Shown piece by piece: positions 1-5,852 of a stretch of 13,298 bases of DNA. Source of the stretch: Burkholderiales bacterium UBA4615 (lineage in GTDB: Bacteria; Pseudomonadota; Gammaproteobacteria; Burkholderiales; Burkholderiaceae_E); assembly GCA_002386465.1 (NCBI GenBank), contig DGIT01000023.1:1-13298 (forward strand). The letters are read 5' to 3'. The notes below the pieces were generated by a model. The model had not been told where the DNA came from. It did not search any database and worked only from the letters and a program-made list of their open reading frames with translations. Every line of letters starts with the position of its first letter. Within the stretch, counting starts at the first letter, position 1. The position numbers were made by a program, and so were the translations under genes.

Positions 1-242
1 GCCACGGCGGTCGCACCAATCAGCCCGCCCGCCCCTGCGCGGTTCTCGATCACCATCGGCTGACCCAGCACTTCGCTCGCACGCTCGGAATAACGACGCG
101 CGAACACATCGGTCGGCCCGCCAGGCGGGAACGGCACGATGAGCTTGATCGGGCGCGAGGGATATCGGTCTTGTGCCCAGACCGGCGATACGCTGGCTGC
201 GCTGATCGACACGGCACCAGCAAGGAAGGCTCTGCGTTTCAT
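1..242 (-). CDS. Bug/TctC-family tripartite tricarboxylate transporter substrate-binding protein (N-terminal part, cut by window edge)
   Basis: Periplasmic binding protein of the Bug (TctC) family, which captures small organic acids or related compounds for a TctAB-type transporter. Only the first 80 codons lie in the window; the rest continues beyond position 1. The ATG at 242-240 is preceded by AGGAGC at 256-251, eight bases away. Residues 1-24 form an export signal that ends in VWAQ and begins with MKRRAFLAG, which fits a twin-arginine leader. The mature start DRYPSRPIKLIVPFPPGG and the later RAGAGGLIGA are hallmark Bug motifs (ligand-binding loop and first lobe). It is transcribed away from the dehydrogenase at 423, with which it shares a 180-bp spacer. 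Ligand unknown. No TctA/TctB gene is visible in the window. Confidence 0.93.
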   Translation of the reverse strand, partial: MKRRAFLAGAVSISAASVSPVWAQDRYPSRPIKLIVPFPPGGPTDVFARRYSERASEVLGQPMVIENRAGAGGLIGATAV

Positions 243-422
243 ATTCAGATGCTCCTAAGGATCTGGGTCAGGTCAGCCAGGGCCGGCCAAATCGTCGGTC
301 GCGGGCGATGGTCTCGGGTACATTCCCAAGGTCGGCACAAACAGACGCATACCCTTGCGCAGACTATACCGAGACAAGCGATTCAAGCATTCCGCTAAAC
401 GCCCTATCAGGAGGAGAAATCA
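243..422. promoter_or_regulatory. Divergent intergenic region between Bug gene (-) and SDR gene (+)
   Basis: These 180 bp separate two divergently transcribed genes and must carry the promoters for both, unless the right-hand gene is read from elsewhere. Both ends carry good ribosome binding sites (AGGAGC at 251-256 on the minus strand, AGGAGGAG at 409-416 on the plus strand). I found an 8-bp palindrome GGCCGGCC around 281-288 but no convincing -35/-10 pair. Short ORFs across it do not look like proteins. Confidence 0.5.
409..416 (+). promoter_or_regulatory. Strong ribosome binding site of the SDR gene
   Basis: AGGAGGAG lies eight bases (counting from AGGAGG) before the ATG at 423. It is a near-perfect Shine-Dalgarno sequence, the strongest in the rightward series, and fixes the start of the dehydrogenase. 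Confidence 0.85.
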
Positions 423-1208
423 ATGGGACGGATGTCAGGCAAACGGGCCATCATCACCGGGGCAGGCAGCGGGATTGGCCGCGCGTCATCGCTGCTGTTC
501 GCGCAGGAAGGCGCGCAGGTGCTCGCGGTGGACCTCAATGAATCGGTACATGAGACGGCCGAGCTTGTTCGCAAGGCTGGCGGTCAGGTCGACGCCATGA
601 CCGCCGACGTCGGCAACGAAGCCGACGTGCGTGCCTACGTGGCCCGGGCCATGAGCGCTTGGGGCGGGATTGATGCCATCTTTGCCAACGCAGGTGTGGG
701 AGGCGGTGCACTGCCCCTGGGAGAACAAACGCCCGAGCAATGGATGGAAGTGCTCAGGGTCAACCTGATCGGACCATTTCTGGCGGTCAAGCATGCCTCG
801 GTGCCAATGATTGCTCAGGGCCAGGGCTCTATCGTGTGCACGGCCAGTGTGGCCGGCCTGCGCGCCAATGCCGGCGGCCATCCCTACAGCGCCAGCAAGG
901 CCGGTGTTATCAGCCTGGTGCAGACCACGGCCAACTCGCTAACCGGCACCGGCGTGCGCATCAATGCGATTTGCCCCGGACTCATCGAGACCGGCATGAC
1001 CCGTGCCACCTTCGACTACGCGCGTTCGCGCGGCACCAGCGATCGGATCGGGCAACTGAACCCCATGCTGCGCCATGGCGTGCCCTCGGAGATCGCGCAC
1101 ATGGCCTTGTTTCTGGCCAGCGACGACGCCTCTTACGTGAATGGTCAGGCCATAGCCGTCGATGGCGGCCTGAGCAGCACGCATCCATTCAAGCGTCGGC
1201 GCACCTGA
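423..1208 (+). CDS. Short-chain dehydrogenase/reductase (classical SDR)
   Basis: Probable NAD-dependent alcohol or keto-group oxidoreductase, 261 residues, a normal length for classical SDRs. The Rossmann motif TGAGSGIG is at residues 12-19. An acidic residue, D37, at the end of the second beta strand favours NAD(H) over NADP(H). The structural NAG motif is at 89-91. The catalytic tetrad is complete: N114, S142, Y155 and K159 (YSASK). The PG motif is at 185-186 and the usual C-terminal VNGQAIAVDGG follows. The start has an excellent AGGAGGAG site. The next gene begins 11 bases after the stop, so translational coupling is likely. It heads a compact set with a P-loop kinase and a second dehydrogenase, which suggests a sugar-acid or hydroxy-acid catabolic role. 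The exact substrate cannot be told from sequence. Confidence 0.95.
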   Translation: MGRMSGKRAIITGAGSGIGRASSLLFAQEGAQVLAVDLNESVHETAELVRKAGGQVDAMTADVGNEADVRAYVARAMSAWGGIDAIFANAGVGGGALPLGEQTPEQWMEVLRVNLIGPFLAVKHASVPMIAQGQGSIVCTASVAGLRANAGGHPYSASKAGVISLVQTTANSLTGTGVRINAICPGLIETGMTRATFDYARSRGTSDRIGQLNPMLRHGVPSEIAHMALFLASDDASYVNGQAIAVDGGLSSTHPFKRRRT

Positions 1209-1219
1209 GCCAGCTCACC

Positions 1220-1963
1220 ATGCGTCAGCCGGCATTCGTATTCACGGATGGTCCCCCAGTCGCCATCCTGGTCAACGGTCCGAGTTCGTCCGGAAAATCC
1301 ACGCTATGCAGGGCCCTGCAGGACCACCTGATTGAACTGGCAGACGGCGATCCGCAGGCGGCTGTCGCCCGGGTAGCCTTTGACGATCTGGTTGCGCTGA
1401 TTTCCCAGAAGCTCTTTCCCATCAGCTACGTGCAGGTTCAGGGCGCAGATGTCAGCAAGCTGGCTTCCCACGCACCGCACGACGGCCGTGCCGGCTGGGA
1501 GTATGTGGATGAAAGCCATGCGCCGGGCAAGCACGGCGGCAACCCTCGTTTGCGCATCGTGTTCAACCCGCATGTCAATCGCTTGCTCAAGGGGGTGCAC
1601 CGCAGCTGGGGTGCACATCTGCGACTGGGCACACATCTGATCATCGACCATTTTCTTCAGGATGCCGAATGGTGCGACGACGTGCTAAGCGTGCTGCAGG
1701 AAAGCGGGGCTCGCGTGTTCAGCGTGGGCGTGTTCTGTTCGCTCACTGAGCTTGAGCGTCGCGAATCGTTTCGGGGCGACGGCAAGGTGGAAGGCCGCCC
1801 GCTGGGGTTGGCGCGACGAAGCGACGAGCTGTGTCATGCGCATCCACTGCCCTATGACATCACCGTACACACCGACGAGGAAAGCACAGCCCAATCGATC
1901 GCACGGATCGTCGAGGCGCTGCGGTCAGCTCGCATGATTTGCACCAACAGGCCCGGCTCATGA
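1220..1963 (+). CDS. P-loop kinase, chloramphenicol phosphotransferase-like family
   Basis: Predicted ATP-dependent small-molecule kinase, 247 residues. Walker A is GPSSSGKST at 20-28. VAFDDL at 52-57 aligns with the family's active-site aspartate region (D55 probable base). LIID at 140-143 resembles Walker B. An arginine-rich lid segment, RGDGKVEGRPLGLARR, is at 185-200, and PYDITVHTDEES follows near 213. These match the layout of Streptomyces chloramphenicol 3-O-phosphotransferase, which is shorter (about 178 residues). The extra length lies mainly around residues 70-125. The ATG at 1220 was chosen because it lies 11 bases after the SDR stop; the open frame extends further upstream but only as a shadow of the SDR. 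Its stop overlaps the next start (ATGA at 1960-1963). Given the metabolic neighbours, a catabolic substrate is more likely than an antibiotic; that is inference. Confidence 0.82.
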   Translation: MRQPAFVFTDGPPVAILVNGPSSSGKSTLCRALQDHLIELADGDPQAAVARVAFDDLVALISQKLFPISYVQVQGADVSKLASHAPHDGRAGWEYVDESHAPGKHGGNPRLRIVFNPHVNRLLKGVHRSWGAHLRLGTHLIIDHFLQDAEWCDDVLSVLQESGARVFSVGVFCSLTELERRESFRGDGKVEGRPLGLARRSDELCHAHPLPYDITVHTDEESTAQSIARIVEALRSARMICTNRPGS

Positions 1964-2880
1964 ACGATATCCGCAGCATGACGACACAGACCACGCAACG
2001 CGTCGGCATCATTGGCACCGGCAATATGGGCGGTGGCATGGCGCTAAACCTTCTGGCCCATGGCTGGCAAGTGCAGGTCCACGACATCGACCAGACAAAG
2101 GTCAACGCAATGGCGGCCCGCGGTGCCATCGTGTGCACCGATGCAGCCAGCGCTGCAGCGAACGTGCCGATCACCATCGTGTGTGTGGTCGACGCGCTGC
2201 AGTGCGAGGCCGTGCTGTGGGGTGACGGTGGCGTGAAAGCCCGGCCCGATGGCCTGGCGGGTCACACCGTCATGCTGTGCCCAACCATCGCACCGGCAGA
2301 TGTCGAACGCTTCGCAGCACGCCTTATGCAAGCCGGCGCGGCCACCATCGACGCGCCCATGTCGGGCGGGCCGCAACGCGCAGCCGACGGTACGATGAGC
2401 CTCATGGTCGCGTGTGCCGGCGCGGTGCGCGCGTCGCACAGCGCATTGATCCACACACTGTCCAGCCATGTCTTTGATCTGGGCGAACGCCCCGGCGACG
2501 GCGCTCGGATGAAGCTTGTCAACAATTTGCTCGCTGGCATCAATCTGGTGGGTGCCGCCGAAGCGCTCGCCATGGCCCAACGCATGGGAATGAATCTGGG
2601 GACGGTCCTTGATGTGATTGAACAATCAAGTGGCCAGAGCTGGGTTGGCACTGACCGCATGCGTCGGGCCATTGCCAACGACTACGCGCCGCGCGCGCAC
2701 GCCACACTGCTGCGCAAAGACACGGCGCTCGCGGTTCAGGCGGCACGCGACGCCGGGTTCGAGGGGCCGCTGGGTGCGGCTGCGAGCGACGTCTTTATGC
2801 GCGCAATCGAGTGCGGTTGGGCGCATCTGGACGATGCGGTGATTTTTCGGTTGCTCAGCGAAGTACCCCAGCGCAACTAA
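1960..2880 (+). CDS. 3-hydroxyisobutyrate dehydrogenase-family (beta-hydroxyacid) dehydrogenase
   Basis: NAD-binding beta-hydroxyacid dehydrogenase, 306 residues from this start, typical for the family (3-hydroxyisobutyrate, tartronate semialdehyde, L-threonate and related dehydrogenases). The Rossmann glycine motif GIIGTGNMGGGMA is at 16-28, and D42 after the second strand fits NAD. The substrate-binding signature DAPMSGGPQRAADGTMS is at 131-147. The catalytic lysine is K185 in KLVNNLL, the family's KxxNN motif. A TTG at 1939 and an ATG at 1978 are also in frame. I chose the ATG at 1960 because it overlaps the upstream stop as ATGA, a common translational coupling arrangement. With the SDR and the kinase it forms a tight three-gene unit, consistent with stepwise oxidation of a hydroxy or sugar acid. 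Specificity cannot be assigned. Confidence 0.92.
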   Translation: MNDIRSMTTQTTQRVGIIGTGNMGGGMALNLLAHGWQVQVHDIDQTKVNAMAARGAIVCTDAASAAANVPITIVCVVDALQCEAVLWGDGGVKARPDGLAGHTVMLCPTIAPADVERFAARLMQAGAATIDAPMSGGPQRAADGTMSLMVACAGAVRASHSALIHTLSSHVFDLGERPGDGARMKLVNNLLAGINLVGAAEALAMAQRMGMNLGTVLDVIEQSSGQSWVGTDRMRRAIANDYAPRAHATLLRKDTALAVQAARDAGFEGPLGAAASDVFMRAIECGWAHLDDAVIFRLLSEVPQRN

Positions 2881-2886
2881 TCTTCA

Positions 2887-2900
2887 GCCGGCGCGCCGGC
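2887..2900. repeat. Perfect 14-bp palindrome GCCGGCGCGCCGGC
   Basis: The sequence reads identically on both strands and starts six bases after the stop codon of the upstream dehydrogenase. It could act as a transcript 3' hairpin or as a binding site for a dimeric regulator. No T-tract follows, so it is not a classical terminator. Confidence 0.7.
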
Positions 2901-2905
2901 CAGTG

Positions 2906-2917
2906 CGGTGATCACCG
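2906..2917. repeat. Perfect 12-bp palindrome CGGTGATCACCG
   Basis: The sequence reads identically on both strands, five bases after the preceding 14-bp palindrome. Its centre is 18 bp from that of the first palindrome and 21 bp from that of GAATATTC at 2929-2936, i.e. roughly two helical turns. Confidence 0.7.
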
Positions 2918-2986
2918 TTCGGCGTTCGGAATATTCGCTGTCCAGGTGCACTGAATCTTCGCTATCCTGTTCCTTGAGCGCGACAC

Positions 2987-3005
2987 GAGGCACCGCCGGT
3001 GCCTC
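2987..3005 (+). promoter_or_regulatory. Stem-loop in the leader of the second Bug gene
   Basis: GAGGCACC at 2987-2994 pairs perfectly with GGTGCCTC at 2998-3005 around a three-base loop. It ends 23 bases before the Shine-Dalgarno sequence at 3029. No T-run follows, so it is more likely a 5' leader structure or mRNA-stabilising element than a terminator. Confidence 0.55.
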
Positions 3006-3028
3006 ATCACAATCACCCCGCGCCGCCA

Positions 3029-3034
3029 GGAGGA
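3029..3034 (+). promoter_or_regulatory. Ribosome binding site of the second Bug gene
   Basis: AGGAGG is five bases before the ATG at 3040 but only two before the in-frame ATG at 3037. This spacing is why 3040 is preferred as the start. Confidence 0.75.
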
Positions 3035-3039
3035 CGATG

Positions 3040-4041
3040 ATGCTTCGATCGACGACGGCTCAATGGCTAAGGCGTGTACTCGCCCCCGCTGCAATCTTGC
3101 TCGCATGTCTGGCCCACGGCCCGCATGCACTCGCACAAGACTATCCGAACCGACCCATCACCTGGGTAGTGGGCTTCCCACCCGGAGGCATCAGCGACCT
3201 GGGTACCCGCTTTGTCGCCAAGGTACTCGGAGAAAAGCTGGGCACTCAGATCATCGTCGACAACAAGCCCGGCGCGGGCGGCCTGGTGGCGGGCGAGTTC
3301 GTCGCGCGGGCCAAGCCTGACGGCTATACAGTGTTTTACGGCTCCAACGGCCCCTTGGGGACGCACAAGTTCATCTACAAAAAAATCCCGTTCGACCCCT
3401 TGACCTCGTTCACGCTCATTCACGGGTTCGGTTCATCGCCGCTGATCCTGGTGGTGCCAGCCAACTCCCCATTCAAGACGCTCAAGGAGCTGGTTGACTT
3501 CGCTGCAGCCAATCCGGGCAAGCTGACCTTCGGGTCGGTGGGTAACGGCAGCGCGGCCCATCTGGTGGGCGAATTGCTCGGCTCGCAAACCGGCACCAAG
3601 CTGACCCATGTGCCCTACAAGGGATCGTCACCGGCCATGATCGACGTGATGGGTGGGCGTATTGACTTCATCTTCGACTACTCGATCGTCGTCAAACCGC
3701 TCATCGATAGTGGCAAGCTGCGCGCGCTGACCACCACAGGCACGGTACGTCTGCCGGGCCATCCCGACGTGGCGACCACGACGGAGCTGGGCTTCTCGGG
3801 TGTCCAACTCACGGCCTGGGCCACCCTGGTGGGGCCTGCCGGCATACCCCCTGCTGTGACCGCCAAACTGGCACGCGCCATGAACGAGACACTCAAGGAC
3901 CCGTCGGTGATCAAGTACCACGAAGATCAGGGCGTGACGCTGATGCCCGATATGCCGGGCGATCGCCTGCGGGAGTTCATCATCAAAGAGCAGGCGAAAT
4001 TCAAGGATCTGGTGGAGCGCTCCGGGGCCGCTGAGCAATAA
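3040..4041 (+). CDS. Bug/TctC-family tripartite tricarboxylate transporter substrate-binding protein
   Basis: Complete periplasmic binding protein of the Bug family, 333 residues, normal length. An N-terminal signal peptide (hydrophobic APAAILLACLAHG, cleavage after ALA before QDYPNRPI) directs export by the Sec route. Family hallmarks follow in order: WVVGFPPGGISD (ligand-contacting loop), NKPGAGGLVAGEFVA, KPDGYT, then THVPYKGSSPAMIDVMGG and GRIDF in the second lobe, and GPAGIPPAV near the C-terminus. The open frame extends upstream to a GTG at 2908, but the AGGAGG at 3029-3034 and the signal peptide fix the start at 3040 (or the adjacent ATG at 3037). The amidohydrolase begins 79 bp downstream on the same strand, so the pair probably delivers and processes one compound. 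No TctAB membrane partners are present, which is common for Bug genes. Confidence 0.95.
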   Translation: MLRSTTAQWLRRVLAPAAILLACLAHGPHALAQDYPNRPITWVVGFPPGGISDLGTRFVAKVLGEKLGTQIIVDNKPGAGGLVAGEFVARAKPDGYTVFYGSNGPLGTHKFIYKKIPFDPLTSFTLIHGFGSSPLILVVPANSPFKTLKELVDFAAANPGKLTFGSVGNGSAAHLVGELLGSQTGTKLTHVPYKGSSPAMIDVMGGRIDFIFDYSIVVKPLIDSGKLRALTTTGTVRLPGHPDVATTTELGFSGVQLTAWATLVGPAGIPPAVTAKLARAMNETLKDPSVIKYHEDQGVTLMPDMPGDRLREFIIKEQAKFKDLVERSGAAEQ

Positions 4042-4054
4042 GCGGGCGGCCCGC
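4042..4054 (+). other. GC-rich inverted repeat directly after the Bug stop codon
   Basis: GCGGGC at 4042-4047 is complementary to GCCCGC at 4049-4054. In RNA it would form a very tight short hairpin, with the inner pairs opened to make a loop. It may protect the 3' end of the Bug message. There is no T-run, so readthrough into the amidohydrolase gene 79 bp downstream is expected. Confidence 0.35.
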
Positions 4055-4120
4055 CTGTGACAGGTCGTCGGCCTGCGTGCGCTCAGCCATGACCTTGACC
4101 TTCCCCGGCGAGTCGGCGTC

Positions 4121-5806
4121 ATGAACGCTTGGGCGCACAACGCCGACCTGCTGCTGCATTCGGGTGTGATCCACGCACTCGATGCGTCATCCAGCTGCGC
4201 CGAGGCCATTGCCATGGGTGCAGGCAAGATCCTTGCGACCGGGCGTCTCGCCGATCTCTCACCATTGGTCGGCCCGCACACGCGCTCAATCGACCTGGCT
4301 GGACGCGCAGTGGTGCCGGGGCTCTTCGATGCGCACCCACACCTGGACCGGCTCGGTCTGCGCGACCGGGTGGGCCTATCCATCGCCCATTGCGAGTCGG
4401 TCAGTGACATCGTGCAGACCATCCGCGAAGCGGCTGCCCGTACGCCTGCCGGTCAGTGGATCGTGACCCAGCCAATGGGTGTACCGCCCGATGGGTACTG
4501 GAGCCGGCCCGACCAGGTGCGCGAGGGCCGCCTTCCGGATCGGCACGATCTGGACCGCGCCACCCCCGATCATCCGGTTTTTATTCGCTCGCCCTGGGGA
4601 TGGTGGACGCGTCTGCCGCTACCGGCCGTGGCCAACAGCCGTGCGCTTGAGCTGTGCGGCGTACGCACCGACACGCCCAATCCCTATCGCATTGAGATCG
4701 TGCGCGATGGTCGTGGAGATCCGACCGGTCTGTTTATGGAGCGCAATCGCGCCCCCACGCTCGAGATGGTCCTGATGCACGCCGTGCCCCGGTTCAGCTT
4801 CGAGCAGCGCATTCAAGGTTTGCAACACGGCATGGCGCTGGCACGTGAAGCAGGCGTGACGGCAGGCTTCGAGGGCCACGGCCTGACGCCTGCCTTGCTC
4901 GATGCCTGGCGTCAGCTCGGCCAGAGCGCAGGGCTGACGATGCGCATGCAGGCCGCGCTGAGCGTGCCTAGCGCCTCCTTTGACGATGAAGCCATTGAGG
5001 CACAGCTGCAAACCTGGTCACGTCGTCTGTCCGGCCAGGGGACCCGCAGTGGCTTGTTCACGGAAGAAGGCCTGTGCTTGGATGTGGCCGACCCGGCCGT
5101 GGCGCGCATCCTGGGCTGTGCCTATCCCTATGAACACTGGGCAGGCCATTTCGCGCAAGCCCTGTCCAGCGAGCGCCTGATTCGGCTAGGCACTTGCGCA
5201 GCCCGCTTGGGGCTGCGGGTCAGCATCCTGGTGTGCTACGAACTCGAACGCGTGCTGCAGTGCCTGGAGGCCATCGATGCACAGGTACCCTTGCGCGCAT
5301 TGCGCTGGGTGGCGGTACATGTCACGCAGGCCACACCGCAGCAGCTTGAGCGCATGCACAGGCTGGGGCTGATCGCCACGGTCACGCCTGGATTCATGCA
5401 GCATGCAGACGACCGTTTCGGGCTGCTCGAGTTAGGCGACCGGGGTACACCTATTCGGAGCTTGCTTGATGCCGGTGTGCCGGTGGCCCTGTCCACCGAT
5501 GGCGTGCCGCACTCGATGCTGTTTGCCGTGTGGCAAGCGATTGCAAGACAGGATGGCCAGCGCGGACGGGTACTGGGCGACAGCGGCCTCACCCGCGAAG
5601 AGGCCTTGCGCCTGGCCTCGGTCGAGGGACATCGGCTGACCTGGAGCGAAGGGCATCGGGGGCCGCTCACCCCCGGTCATGACGCCGATCTGATCGTCTT
5701 GCCCCAGGACCCACTGCAGTGTGCCTGGGACGATCTGGCGACCATGCGGGCCGACCTCACCATCGTGGACGGACAAGTAGTGTATGAACGGGCACCGCCG
5801 TGCTGA
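4121..5806 (+). CDS. Amidohydrolase family protein (YtcJ/Amidohydro_3 type), divergent active site
   Basis: Member of the metal-dependent amidohydrolase superfamily, 561 residues, usual for YtcJ-type enzymes. It probably hydrolyses an amide, imide or similar bond in the cytoplasm. The N-terminal small beta domain (ADLLLHSGVIHALD) leads into VVPGLFDAHPHLD, with the HxH metal pair at H72 and H74. A further histidine, H400, lies in WVAVHVTQ, and a conserved aspartate, D460, in ALSTDGVPHS. The C-terminal LTPGHDADLIVL and TIVDGQVVYE complete the composite beta domain. The segment that normally reads like IHAIGD is SILVCYE at 368-374, and the usual K/DG strand motif is replaced near 311-321, so canonical ligands appear missing. 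GGCGAG at 4107-4112 is a modest ribosome binding site. It is probably co-transcribed with the Bug gene. Substrate unknown. Confidence 0.85.
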   Translation: MNAWAHNADLLLHSGVIHALDASSSCAEAIAMGAGKILATGRLADLSPLVGPHTRSIDLAGRAVVPGLFDAHPHLDRLGLRDRVGLSIAHCESVSDIVQTIREAAARTPAGQWIVTQPMGVPPDGYWSRPDQVREGRLPDRHDLDRATPDHPVFIRSPWGWWTRLPLPAVANSRALELCGVRTDTPNPYRIEIVRDGRGDPTGLFMERNRAPTLEMVLMHAVPRFSFEQRIQGLQHGMALAREAGVTAGFEGHGLTPALLDAWRQLGQSAGLTMRMQAALSVPSASFDDEAIEAQLQTWSRRLSGQGTRSGLFTEEGLCLDVADPAVARILGCAYPYEHWAGHFAQALSSERLIRLGTCAARLGLRVSILVCYELERVLQCLEAIDAQVPLRALRWVAVHVTQATPQQLERMHRLGLIATVTPGFMQHADDRFGLLELGDRGTPIRSLLDAGVPVALSTDGVPHSMLFAVWQAIARQDGQRGRVLGDSGLTREEALRLASVEGHRLTWSEGHRGPLTPGHDADLIVLPQDPLQCAWDDLATMRADLTIVDGQVVYERAPPC

Positions 5807-5852
5807 ATCGGTGCAGCGCCGCCCACTTGCGCCCACAAGGCTTAGCCAGCAC

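Larger units (their letters stand above)
2881..3039 (+). promoter_or_regulatory. Palindrome-rich leader upstream of the second Bug gene
   Basis: This 159-bp spacer is the only sizeable gap in the rightward series. It holds two perfect palindromes right after the dehydrogenase stop (14 bp at 2887-2900 and 12 bp at 2906-2917), an 8-bp palindrome GAATATTC at 2929-2936, and a strong hairpin at 2987-3005. A weak -10-like TATCCT is at 2963-2968 without a good -35. The region may be an operator/promoter for the Bug and amidohydrolase genes, an attenuator or processing site, or a combination. Confidence 0.5.

Noticed and set aside
740..1219. Upstream extension of the CPT-like kinase frame into the SDR gene
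   Set aside because: The extension lies wholly within the SDR coding region in another frame and looks like shadow sequence. The kinase homology begins only after 1220.
1220..1963. Calling the CPT-like gene a chloramphenicol resistance gene
   Set aside because: The fold family is clear but substrate specificity is not, and the neighbours are catabolic enzymes. A resistance label would go beyond the sequence.
4042..4064. Rho-independent terminator after the Bug gene
   Set aside because: The GC-rich inverted repeat has almost no loop and no T-tract, and a same-strand gene follows at 79 bp.
3628..4422. Leftward open frame of 264 codons antisense to the Bug and amidohydrolase genes
   Set aside because: Both genes on the other strand have strong family motifs; this frame is low-complexity Arg/Ser/Ala sequence without domain features.
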